Assembly (NCBI GenBank): GCA_032622095.1
Contig: CP136063.1
Location: 214,041,982-214,105,981 of the forward strand
Source of the DNA: Siphonodentalium dalli
Taxonomy: Eukaryota > Mollusca > Scaphopoda > Gadilida > Siphonodentaliidae
Reading direction: 5' to 3'
DNA: 64,000 nucleotides
In this document: piece by piece, positions 22,265-32,933 of the stretch
Position numbering within the stretch: the stretch's first letter is position 1
Layout of the letters: each line of letters starts with the position of its first letter
Program-made: the position numbers and the translations under genes
Notes under the pieces: generated by a model
Told to the model about the DNA's origin: nothing
The model's database searches: none
What the model saw: only the letters and a program-made list of their open reading frames with translations

Positions 22265-22665
22265 GTGGAACGAGCGAGAAAGTATGTCAAAATAATAGGA
22301 TTATAACAAAACGTTGATGCGTATCGTGTCGCTTCGCATTGTGCAGTCGAAACAGACTTATTCTGGATCTAGATTGATTTCTGATTTTCTAAAAGAATGA
22401 CAATATGTCGTGCACGAAGAGTGCCCGACCAGACATGTGTCGTGTTGTGTGACTTATCTAAATAGTTAGTCATCAAAACATTAGTTAATACTATTAATTT
22501 ACTATGCCTTGTTATTGCGCTCATCTGATATCCAACAATAGACACCTTTCGTTTTTTGAACGACAAAAGATAATTATTAGGAATAGCTATTTGTTTTCAT
22601 ATTTTTTTCGGCTTTGTGTTTCGCACGTGTCTCGTGTTTCACGGTGACGAATGATTTGATTGCCA

Positions 22666-22696
<31 letters not shown>

Positions 22697-23326
22697 CTTC
22701 AGGCAACATATGTAGACATTATTACAAATGTCTAATTGTCTATGATGTCACTTCCTTAATTCATGGTGGTGACGTCACTTCCTTAACGCCTGGTGGTGAC
22801 GTTAGTCAGCTTTGGCCGAAATTTTCGAATGAAATATTGTTCGGTCGAAAGCCTTTTTACCACACTAAATGTCCGCATCTCGTAGAAGGGAACACTGTAT
22901 ACGATCCTCCGACCTCCGCTACAGTCTGCTAAATGTCCACTCAGTGGTATTTTGCGCAGTTCTGGTTGATTTATGTGGCGATGGATCCGTACACGTTGTT
23001 GCAGTGAATTCCCCGTCTGACCAATATGCTGTGACAGATTTCAAATCGTGATTTCCTGGTTCAGCCTGGCAGTCGCCATTTGCAATCTAAGATAACTCTA
23101 TATCTGATACTCTCTAACTAAAGTGTTTTCTAAAATATCGTGCTGCTTGCACTAAGTTTTTATAAATGATTTATTTGTGGTTAAATTTTTAAAAATATTC
23201 TCATATTTCTTCTCCCAGACGATTGCAATTATACTTCAAAATATATTGATATTTTTCTTCTTTTGTTAACTTTATTGATGAAGTCAAATTATTTACATTT
23301 ATATACATTTTCGTGTTTACAAAACC
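22265..23326. other. No confident gene; AT microsatellite and CRE-like repeats
   Basis: A (TA)n microsatellite spans about 22670-22696. Two 27-bp units (GTCACTTCCTTAA...TGGTG) at 22743-22800 carry a perfect TGACGTCA palindrome at 22770-22777. No exon was recognised. Confidence 0.4.
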
Positions 23327-23759
23327 ATGTATAGTGCTAGTTGGGAGTTGGCTGCCCAACTGGATTTTTATTTTATGGTATCCTTTATTCGGTTTCAATT
23401 TGGGCCTCTAGTCGTACGTTACGATCGCTTCTCGGCGTTTTGGTTCGATCAAAGTGCAGTATCTGAAGAATCAAGGTTAGTAATTTTCGTTTTGTTCGCT
23501 TTCGTTTTGTTCGCTTTCACTTTCGTTTGTTCGTTTCAAATGGAAATTTCACAGGAAATTCTTGGCCGGAGCGTAAATCTTCATGTGAGAGTAACGTCGT
23601 CGTCCACTTCTCGCCGCACAGTAGTTTACCTACTTCACCAGCGATGTGACTTGTCAACATTAGACGCCGTGTGTAGAAGCGATCGTCCGGATTCCTCGAC
23701 AGTCGTTTTTGCCAACGCTGAGCTCGCGGTGAGGGCTATCTCTTCGCAACCCATTGTTA
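23327..23759 (+). pseudogene. N-terminal part of gag-like ORF split by the LTR element
   Basis: An open frame runs into the LTR. Its later part (from about 23540, starting MEISQEILGRSVN) reads as protein with a TVVFANAELAVRAISSQP segment, of the kind seen ahead of the RNA-binding part in LINE gag-like ORFs. The matching later part, with VHRLLYFITVDGIKL and a zinc knuckle, resumes beyond the 3' LTR at 32934-33649. The earlier codons are hydrophobic and low in complexity; an intron with a AAG/GTTAGT donor near 23475 and TTTCACAG acceptor near 23555 is possible. The gene is inferred to have been broken by the retrotransposon insertion. Confidence 0.4.
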
Positions 23760-24734
23760 TCTTAACCAAAGTGAAAACCCCAGCGAACGTCGTTCTCACG
23801 TTCTTGTTAAACTATTTAGTCTATTACTTCGTGAAATTCGTTATCTTTTGATAGTTTATTTAAATATCTTTCTTAATATATTTTTGATAGATTTACAAAT
23901 TATACCAAAAAGTTACAAATTATTTGCTTATTCTAGTCGTTTACATTATATATTTTTGGTGCTTTCTATTTACATAATATTTAAGTGGTTGTTAATTCAA
24001 AACCGAATCCAAACCTAATATTTACCAATTTTTGAGAAGTTGGGTCAAGTTTGTGTCTTGCTAAATGTATTGCTCATACATATCACCTTATGTGGGTAAA
24101 TTGAAAACGATCGACTCATTTGTTTTACCTCCATTATATGTTCGGAAAGTTCTGCTATTTTTGCGGGTTTTTAGACCTTATTTTCTAAGTAGAAGTTCTT
24201 CCACATATCGTGGTAAAATGGTTGTATCGTATCCATAATGGATTGTTTTTCGAGGGCACGTAGCTCTTTAGACATATCAGTAGTACAGTAGTCAGTAACA
24301 CTGTAGCTCCTTCGTTTATTAGTGGTTTGGGTATTTACCAGTGATACTGTAGTCAGTAACACTGTAGTTTATTTATCATAAACACTGAAGTTCGGATATT
24401 TACCAGTGATACTGTAGTCAGTAACACTAGTGCATTTATCAGTAACACAGTAGCTCGTGAGTGACATTGTCATCAATGGCACTGTAGTTCATTTATTTGG
24501 AGATATATTATGATTTATAGTAATTATGTATTAAATTGGAGTTTTTTCGAGAATTGTACCAGTTTGAACATCGGTTTATCACAAGATTGGTCATACAACT
24601 TCTGAACATAGTATTATTGTTGTTGTCATCAAAATTTCATGTTATTATTATATAAAGTATGTTAACCACAGTTTCGGTTATTATTCTAATGTGGGGTTCT
24701 AAACGGGCTAGATATAATTCATAGAAACGCTACA
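23760..24734 (+). repeat. 5' LTR of Ty3/gypsy element (left end missing)
   Basis: It aligns with the 3' LTR from CTTAACCAAAGTGAA (23761 against 31332) to the end AACGCTACA. Compared with the 3' LTR it lacks the first 61 bp, including the TG start. It contains several GATACTGTAGTCAGTAACAC sub-repeats (24290-24490). Differences between the two LTRs are frequent, so the insertion is not recent. Confidence 0.8.
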
Positions 24735-24737
24735 TTT

Positions 24738-24755
24738 TGGGGGCTCGTCCGGGAT
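24738..24755 (+). promoter_or_regulatory. Primer-binding site, tRNA-Pro type
   Basis: TGGGGGCTCGTCCGGGAT starts three bases after the LTR terminal CA. It is the 18-nt site complementary to the 3' end of tRNA-Pro, as known from murine gammaretroviruses. Reverse transcription of the minus strand would start here. Confidence 0.85.
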
Positions 24756-24934
24756 TTATCTCTGATTATTATCAGAAATTATTTAATACAATATTATTTT
24801 GAATTCTCTCATTTAAAATGGAGACTTATTGATTTAGATACACCTATATCTTCTCCAAGAAGTAGTATTTGTTAATTTTTGAGACCAAACGAGGCAGATC
24901 AAAATCCCAGATCTTCTCGAGTTTGAGTCCTGTA

Positions 24935-26356
24935 ATGGGTTCAGAAGCAAGTACGCAGTATCAGGGACTTCCTAATATCATGGGAAATTACATAGGTGCA
25001 ACATTACCACAAAACATTTGTCAATCTCCACCTTCTGCTAGCTATACTGAGTCCAAAAATTATACAGGGTTGTGGGATATGGCCTATTTAAATGGTTACA
25101 ATGCTCAGCTAACAAATTCTGTTGAAATTGACAGTAATAGACACCATTCACATGATGTGTTTGGTAACTATTCGAAGGAACACAGTAAATCTATTTCAGG
25201 TTTCAGGGATCATTCCACGCCTAATCAACACAATTGGGATGAGAATACTGTTCCAAAGAGTATTCTTTCTAATGGGCCATCCACACAGTTAAGATCATTG
25301 GAAGTTCCTAAACAGGTATCATTCAACCACTGCCCAGATGATTATAATGTTTCATGTGTTCCTGACACCCCTCCCGGATATCAGGGATGTAATTTTCGTA
25401 GTTATCAAGGGCCACGTAATTATCAAGGGCCATGTCAGAGTAGTACACCTGTCTTAAGGGGAACAGTGGGTCAGAATGGAATATTTGTTCCAGATACACC
25501 AGTTAGTGGTACTTTCTATAGAGGGGATAGTTTTTAACATCAAGGTTATAGACCTAAAATGGATAAATTTGATGGCAAGGAAAATTGGGATGAGTATTTG
25601 GCTTAATTTGAAATGGTTGCATCATACAACAAGTGGAATTATACCGAGAAGGCTCAACAAATATTAATGCACCTTAAAGGGGAGGCCCTAAGTGTAATAG
25701 TTGAGTTAGAACAGGCAGATATATATGATTACGATGTAGTAATTGCTACATTGAACCGAATGTATAAAGCCAAAGATGGACTTGTAGCCAACTACAAGTT
25801 TCAACAAGGACTCAGGTTACCAGGTGAGAGTATCAAAACATATGTGTATGATTTAAAGCGAATCTATAGGCTTGCATACCCAGACATGCCACCAGTACAT
25901 CGAGATACAATACTACTACAGCAGTTTATCAAAGGTTGTGAAGATGAAGAAATGGAGAAATGTCTATTTATGAGTAAAGTCAATACTTTTGAAGAAGCTC
26001 TTACAGCTGCTATACAATTGGAAACATTTAAACCTGCAATGAAAATTAGGAAACCAGATATTTTCAAACATATTTCATCAATAACTGAGAAATTGGAACC
26101 TTCACCAGATTATAATGTAAATTTGGATGTCCAGTCTAATAATTCAAATAGTGATGTTAAATTGGACAAATTGATAGGTCTTTTGGAAAGAAGTTTTTCT
26201 GAAAAACCAAATTATGATAGGGATATTATCTGTCATTTTTGTAATCAGAAAGGTCACAAAGCACCCTTTTGTCCAAATAAACAAGTAAAAGACACAGGGT
26301 TGAACTTGCGGCCAAAAGTTCAGCCCAAGAGCAAGTACCTCCGTCATTGCATTTAG
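24935..26356 (+). pseudogene. gag: gag of Ty3/gypsy element, two in-frame stops
   Basis: The frame starts at ATG 24935 (MGSEASTQYQGLPN). It is interrupted in the same frame by TAA at 25535-25537 and TAA at 25604-25606, and ends at TAG 26354-26356. The N-terminal part (to about residue 200) is rich in Ser, Asn, Gln and Gly. Next comes a capsid-like helical region with KWNYTEKAQQILMHLKGEA and RMYKAKDGLVANYKFQQGLR, then a nucleocapsid zinc knuckle, CHFCNQKGHKAPFC (C-X2-C-X4-H-X4-C). Gag would form the virus-like particle and bind genomic RNA. Pol lies in the -1 frame with overlap, so a -1 ribosomal frameshift is the likely way Pol was made. The stops show this copy is dead. Confidence 0.85.
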
Positions 26357-29300
26357 GTTCTTGCCTATTTTTGAATATAGAGTTAAATGGTCGAAATTGT
26401 GAAATGTTATTGGATACAGGTTCAAAGTATAATCTGCTGTCAAGGCATATAGTTAGAAATATGGTTTCTAGAGTAGACACTGTTGATAACTGTCCTGAGT
26501 TAGTAACTGTTGATGGTAAGCCACTTAAAATCGAGGGCAGTTTAACACTTCCATTTCAGGTTGGTAGCCAGTCATTTGTGCAAGATTTTCTTGTAGTTGA
26601 CATTAATTCACTGCAAGGTATATTGGGTATGGAGTTTTTGCAGTCCAATCAGGCAGTGATTAATTTTGCTCATGGTCAGTTGATGGTTAATGGGCATTCG
26701 ATTCCTGTTCATCAAGAGGTGAGTACATTTTGTGCTAGGGTTAAAATGATGAAGAAAGTTTCTATTCCAGCTCAGTCAGAAGTAATGATTACTGGGAAAA
26801 TAGTTGGATCTTTATCTGGGAATAAAGATTCTGAGTTTATGTGTGAGCCTTTTCAAGTTCACGGAAGTCGGGGTGTGTTGTTTGCTAGGACATTGTTGGA
26901 TCCTGAAAGCAAATTGGTTCATTTTCCAGTTCTAAATACCTCTTCTAAGACAGTTAAGTTGAATAAGAATTTGTTAGTTGGTAGTATTCAACATGTTCAT
27001 GTGATGAAACCTGCGCAAACAGAGACATATTTAGTTGTTGATTTGCCCAATCATCTGCAAGATATTCTTGATAGATCATCTCCAAATTTGGACAGTGATC
27101 AAATGTCTAAATTGAAATCCTTTCTTGACAGGTACAATGATTTGTTTGTTGCTCCTGATGGTAAACTTGGTAGAACTAGTTTAGTCAAACATCATTTGAC
27201 ATTGGTAATTCTCCACCTGTGAAAGTTCATAGTCGAAGGGTTCCGCCATTGAAGAAGGCGATTAATGGTCAGGAAATTGATAAGATGCTCGAAGATGTGA
27301 TTGAACCCAGTGATAGCCCTTGGTCAGCGCCAGTACACATAGTTACAAAATATGATGGTAGTCCACGGTTTTGCTTGGATTATCGCCAATTAAATGCTGT
27401 TTCGAGGAAAGATGCATATCCATTACCTCTTATTGATGATTTTTTGGAGGCTGTGGAAGGTTCTAACTGGTTCTGCACCCTGGCTTTGGCTTCAGGTTTT
27501 TGGCAGTGTGATTTGGATGAGTCAAAACCTAAAACAGCTTTCACTTCACATAGAGGTTTATTTCAATTTAAAGTTCTCCCATTTGGTCTTTGCAATAGTC
27601 CGGCTATGTTTGAGAGGCTTATTGAGTTAGTAGTGAGAGGTCTCCAGTGGTCTAAATTCTTGTGCTATATTGATAATTTGATCATTTGTGGCAAATCGTT
27701 TGACCAGACTGGACGACCTGGCAGTAGTTTTGGATCGTTTGAAGGCAGCAAATCTTAAGCTTAAAGCTAAGAAATGTAGTTTGTTTCACAAATAAGTTAA
27801 CTTCTTAGGACATGTAGTCAGTGAGAAAGGAATCAGTTGTGATCCGGCCAAGATTGATAAAGTTTCTGAGTGGGCAGTTCCTACGAATGTTAAAGAGTTG
27901 CAATCCTTTTTGGGACTAGCTGGTTATTATAGAAGGTTCATTAATCATTTCTCTGAGAAGGCTGATCCATTGTTTAAGTTGATAAGGAAGAATTATAAAT
28001 TCGAATGGACTGATGAGTGTTCTGAAGCATTTGATTGTTTGAAGGTTGCTTTAACATCTGCTCCAATTCTAGCATACCCCAAGGAAGAGGGAGAGTTTAT
28101 TCTGGATACTGATGCCAGTGGAACTTCTTTGGGGGCAGTTCTGTCCCAGATCCAAAATGGTGTTGAGAAAGTGATAGCTTATGGCAGTAAATCTTTGAGT
28201 TCTACCCAAAGAAATTATTGTACAACCTATAGGGAGCTTCTTGCTGTTACTTTTGTCAAACACTTCCATTATTATCTTTGGGGCCGGCATTCTGAGGTTC
28301 GGACTGATTATTCTTCATTAACTTGGTTTAAGAATTTCAAGAATCCAGAAGGGATGGTAGCCAGATGGATCAGTTGTTTGGAAACTTATGACTTTAAAAT
28401 ATCTCATAAGGAAGTGCACATGAAAATGCTGATGGTCTTTCTCGCAGGGTTCAGAGGCACTGTAAACGTTCTGACTGTAGTGATTGTTTTGGTGATACAG
28501 TAGTTGCACCTATTCTGAATTCATCTAATGATGCTGTTACTAATGATTCTCAGATCGTCCTTAATGATGTGGACATTAGTTGTGCTGATTCTGTTTCAGT
28601 TCCACTCGGAGATGAATATACAGAGTGTTTGTCTAACTGGATTCAATCTTGGTCTCTTCCACAAATCTCTCAGTTACAGAAGTCTGATCCTGTGATTTCT
28701 GAAATTTATGACTTGGTAAGCAGTAGGCCATCTAAGCCTAGTTGCCATGAAGTTGTTTATACATTGCCGATGACAAAGAGATTGTGGAGTAAATGGGAAT
28801 TGTTGAGTATTCGGAATGAGGTTCTCTATTTTGAAAAAGTTTCTGCAACAGGGAGTTCATACTTATTAGTTGTTCCGCAACGGCTCAAGTTTTTATTGTT
28901 CATTGAGTTACACAAGAAAAAGATAGCTGGTCATTTGGGGCGTAACAAGACAAAATATCTCATTCAACAAAGATTCTATTGGCCGGGAATGTCTGGTGAT
29001 ATAACTCGGTGGATCAAGGAATGTGATCAGTGTGCTGGGAATAAACCAGGTCCAGGGATGGGGGAGAGCTCCATTGCAAAGGTTGAAGTTGGTGCCCCAA
29101 ATGGATGTAATTGGTATTTATATTATGGGACCTTTGCCTGTAATGATAATCGGTATATGGTGGTCTTTTGTGATTATTTCAGTAAATGGGTTGAGGCTTT
29201 TGGTATTCCCAACCATACAGCTTCTGTAATGGCTGATAAGCTAGTGACAAAAATCGTTTCAAGATTTTGTGTTCCCAAACAACTCCATTCAGATAGAGGG

Positions 29301-30150
29301 CCTGAACTTCGTTCTGAATTGGTCAGTAGTCTTTGTGAGAAATTGGAAATTTCAAAGCAGTTCACAACACCTTATGGACCTCAATGTGATGGATTGGTTG
29401 AGAGGTTTAATAGGTCGGTGCAGCAAATGTTAGCTCCGTTTGTAAATAAGAATAGAGATAATTGGGATGATTATGTGCCATATGTGTTGATGGCATATCG
29501 TGCTTCTATTCATGAGAGTACTGGTTGTACTCCAAATTTGTTGATGGTCGGTCAGAAGATCACTCTTCCAGTGGATTTGATAGCTGGTGTTCCTCATGGT
29601 CATGATGATGTTTGTTCAAATGAGTATGTCGAGTGGGTTTCATTTGCATCTACTGCTGCACTTAAGTATGCTTTTGATCATCTTGATAAATCTGCAAACA
29701 GGCAGAGACGGAATTATGATAAAGGTTTGAAAGTTAGGACCTATCATTCTGGTTCTTTGGTATGGTATTATTATTCACCAGCAGATGTCAAAATGGGTTG
29801 TCCTTGGCAAGGTCCATACAGAGTTTTAAAGAAATTTGGTGATAGTTTATATTTTGCAATCTCTTGAGGACAGTGGTAAACTGAGGACAGTGAATGTTGA
29901 TAACCTGAAACCTCATGAGGGTGTTGATTTATTCGATGACCAAGAAGAGTCTGAGGAATCGAAGAGCAACGATCAGGAAAATGTTGATGGCACTATGAAT
30001 GTGTCAAATCAGTTTGGTTATGAAGAGGATGTTTGTCAAAATGAGTCTGATCATTGTCAAGATGATGAGGCTCCAAATACTACAGAACCAATTGTTAGAT
30101 TCTCTAGAACTGGTAGAAGGATCAAACCTCCTGTAAAATTTAGCCCATAG
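26347..30150 (+). pseudogene. pol: pol of Ty3/gypsy element: PR-RT-RH-IN, multiply broken
   Basis: Domains occur in the Ty3/gypsy order. The protease has LLDTGS at 26410-26424 and ILGMEF near 26622. The reverse transcriptase has FCLDYRQLN, then LALASGFWQ where the family has an Asp (27483-27485 is GCT), and YIDN in place of YIDD (AAT at 27675-27677). RNase H has LDTDAS, YRELLAV and RTDYSSL. Integrase has a zinc-binding H/H/C/C region (HKKKIAGHLG...CDQC) and a core with HSDRGPE and DGLVERFNR. Reading-frame breaks lie near 27215, 27705, 28425, 29093-29135 and 29860, with a TAA at 27793-27795. The integrase segment carrying the first catalytic Asp (MDVIGIYIMGPLP) is out of frame. The acidic C-terminus ends at 30150. 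With two RT catalytic residues gone, this copy cannot replicate. Confidence 0.9.
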
Positions 30151-30346
30151 ATGCAATCTTTACAACATTGTACTCTATTTATTTCATAATGTATCATAAT
30201 GATACAAGCAGAACATCTAGTCAGACCTGTATAGGTTTGATTTTTCCTATCGTTTTCTTTTTCTGTTATTTCTATCTTGGGGAGAACGGGAGGGTAGCTA
30301 TCTTTGAAGTTTTCTCGTTTGGAAGAGTTAAAGCAACTCTGTAACG

Positions 30347-31203
30347 ATGCCTGTACTTGGCATCCAAAAGGAATCTACCATTCCTGGGATGAACTTGGTT
30401 AATATTATCGGGGTTGGGAAGTCAGGATACATAGAGGTAAGTAGTGGCTAGTTAGGGAGTAAGACTTATTCATAGTTGGCTATTCACCTAGTAATTCTAA
30501 GGTACGTATAAAGGTCAGCAATGTATGTTTATTGTCTTCAGAGCAGGTAAGAGCTAGGGTATTTAAGTATTTAAATAGCATTATAAAGGTTCTGTCTATG
30601 CCTGATAGATTGATTAAGATTGTTGGTATGTATAAATTGCTATGTATAATGATTTCTAGTATCCCTTATTATCTATTTACAGAAGATGGATATTCTAGAA
30701 TACGATAAACAGGAAGCCATTGATTTTGATGACACAGAAAGGTCGGAGTTCGTTGTAGGACAGTCTTGTCCGGTGGACACATGTGACATAAAGTTTAACA
30801 CTCTACACCCGTACACCGCCTCATAGGACATTGGAAGAAAAGGAATACTGCCTTTGCCATGTCCTATGAGTGCCCTAGGTGCAGATTTACGAACGCGATG
30901 AAGACGCAGATAAGACGCCATTTATTAAGGAATCATAAATTGGCAGAGACTGAAGCAGAGCTGGAGTCATCTAAAGTCTCCAAGAAGTTATATGTAGACC
31001 CCAAAGGAGTGGTGCCTCCCCGAAAACCCCACCAAGTTGACATTACTGCGAGAGATGAGGCTGCGGCGACTCGAAAACGCCAGCTGGACGATACGACGCC
31101 AATTCAGCTAAATGATGATCACAACTGTCGGGATGAGGAAGTGTTATTTCATCTAAACTCAAATGGAGAACGCTCATTTTCGAAGCGTATAAAGAAAAAC
31201 TAG
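30347..31203 (+). CDS. ORF3: C2H2 zinc-finger protein of the LTR element, spliced
   Basis: Between the end of pol and the 3' LTR there is a third ORF. Exon 1 (30347-30436, MPVLGIQKESTIPG start) meets a consensus donor AGAG/GTAAGT. An acceptor TATTTACAG lies at 30674-30682, and exon 2 continues in frame with KMDILEYDKQEAIDF. The product has an acidic start and two C2H2-like fingers. The first has C-X4-C (SCPVDTC, about 30767) and then a frame break at about 30824-30830, where a TAG interrupts the HPYTAS/GHWKKRN junction. The second is CPRCRFTNAMKTQIRRHLLRNH (C-X2-C-X12-H-X4-H, about 30868-30936). A charged tail ends KRIKKN, resembling a nuclear localisation signal. The role is unknown; a DNA- or RNA-binding accessory protein is the simplest guess. 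It occupies the position of env in other elements but is not env. Confidence 0.55.
30437..30682 (+). other. Predicted intron of ORF3
   Basis: 246 bp from GTAAGTAG to TTATTATCTATTTACAG. Removal keeps the reading frame. It is inferred from splice-site sequence only. Confidence 0.5.
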
Positions 31204-31258
31204 CAGTTTAAAAAGCTGAACAATTGTGTTATATATAACTAACTTCTAATTAGTTATA

Positions 31259-31269
31259 CGGAGGGGGAA
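31259..31269 (+). promoter_or_regulatory. Polypurine tract
   Basis: CGGAGGGGGAA lies directly before the TG of the 3' LTR, the expected site of plus-strand priming. Confidence 0.8.
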
Positions 31270-32931
31270 TGTGGCGATCTGTGCTACCTCTGAAACTGCC
31301 ATCTTTAAACTCTCTTAAAATCACATAGCCTCTTAACCAAAGTGAAGACCCCAGCGAACGTCGTTCTCACGTTCTTGTTAAACTATTTAGTCTATTACTT
31401 CGTGAAATTCATTATCTTTTGATACAGTTTATTTAAATATCTTTCTTAATATATTTTTGATAGATTTACAAATTATACCAAAAAGTTACAAATTAATTGC
31501 TTATTCTGGTCGTATACATTATATATTTTTGGTTCTTCCATTTACATAATATTTAAGTGGTTGTTAATTTAAAACCGAATCCAAACCTCATATTTACCCA
31601 ACTTTTGAGAAGTTTGTGTCTTGCTAAATGTATTGCTCATACAGATCACCTTCTGTGGGTAAATTGAAAACTATCGACTCGTTTGTTTTACCTCCATTAT
31701 GTGTTCGGAAAGTTCTGCTATTTTTGCGGGTCTTTAGACCTTATTTTCTAAGTAGAAGTTCTTCCACATATCGTGGTAAAATGGTTGTATCGTATCCATA
31801 ATGGATTGTTTTTCGAGGGCGCTTAGCTCTTAGGACCTATCAGTGGTACAGTAGTCAGTAACACTGTAGCTCCTTCGTTTATTAGTGGTTTTGGGTATTT
31901 ACCAGTGATATTGTAGTCAGTAAAAATACTAACGCAAATACTCTTTGTTGATAATATTATATCTTTTATACTGTTTGGATCACTAATTAAGCAACTTAGT
32001 CTCATCAATATTTTTCGTTTCGATTTTACTCGTTCCCGATCTTTCTCATTTTACCCCCTTTTCATGGTATTTTAGGCTTGTTACCCGTTCGCCATTTTAC
32101 ACCCTTTTTTCGCTGTTAGCATTTTTTAGCATGTTACCACCCCCAATTTACCAGTAACTTTTTAATATTTTTTCGATATGTAATATTATGCGCTTTTGTA
32201 TTTCTTAGTAACGTCTCACTTATAGTTTTACATTTTTTGTTGATGTCCAAAATTATGTCTTATATTTGCAATTGTATTTTATGTTTAACATGTCAAGCGT
32301 TTTAGAGCACTTCGGTGGAATTTACGCTATACAAACTGTTATTTATTTATATTGCCTTTACTGCGGTTGAGAGTTTGGTTAAGTTTGCGTATTTTCTAGT
32401 TAGGATCTTTGTATATAATTTTATCCATTCGCTATTTACCATTATTTTAGGATGTGTGCCATGTCTCTACTGTAAGCGCATTGAAACTAATTTATTGTAT
32501 AATGCGCTCTAAATGTATCTATAATAATAATAAAAGTAACACTGTAGTTTATTGATCATGAACATTGAAGTTCGGATTTTACCAGTGATACTGTAGTCAG
32601 TAATACTAGTGCATTTATCAGTAACACTGTAGCCCGTGAGTGACATTGTCATCAATGACACTGTAGTTCATTTATGTGGAGTTTGGCTTGAAATTTAGAT
32701 ATATTATGATTTATAGTAATTCTGTATTAAATTGGGGTTATTCCTAGAATTGTACCAGTTTGAACACTGGTTTAGTCACAAGATTGGCCATACAACTTCT
32801 GAACATAGTATTATTGTTGTTGTCATGATTATTTCATGTTATTATTATATAAAGTATGTTAACCAAAGTTTCGGTTATTATTCTAATGTGGGGTTCTAAA
32901 CGGGCTAGATATAATTCATATAACCGCTACA
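31270..32931 (+). repeat. 3' LTR of Ty3/gypsy element, with nested insertion
   Basis: It runs from TGTGGCGATC to CCGCTACA. It is homologous to the 5' LTR but keeps the left 61 bp and contains an extra segment of about 610 bp at 31924-32533. Without the insert it is about 1.05 kb. Confidence 0.8.
31924..32533. mobile_element. Insertion inside 3' LTR, flanked by AGTAA
   Basis: AGTAA occurs at 31919-31923 and again at 32534-32538, on both sides of a segment absent from the 5' LTR. It ends in ATAATAATAATAAA, a simple A-rich tail like that of retroposed elements. An open frame at 32315-32512 is hydrophobic and has no recognised domain. The family is unknown. Confidence 0.6.
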
Positions 32932-32933
32932 GC

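Noticed and set aside
22974-23759. Alternative start of the 5' LTR at TGTGGCGAT (22974)
   Set aside because: It matches the 3' LTR start for only nine bases, and the following 780 bp have no counterpart in the 3' LTR. Chance similarity is more likely.
30859-31203. ORF3 as an env gene
   Set aside because: The product has C2H2 fingers and a basic tail but no signal peptide or membrane segment.
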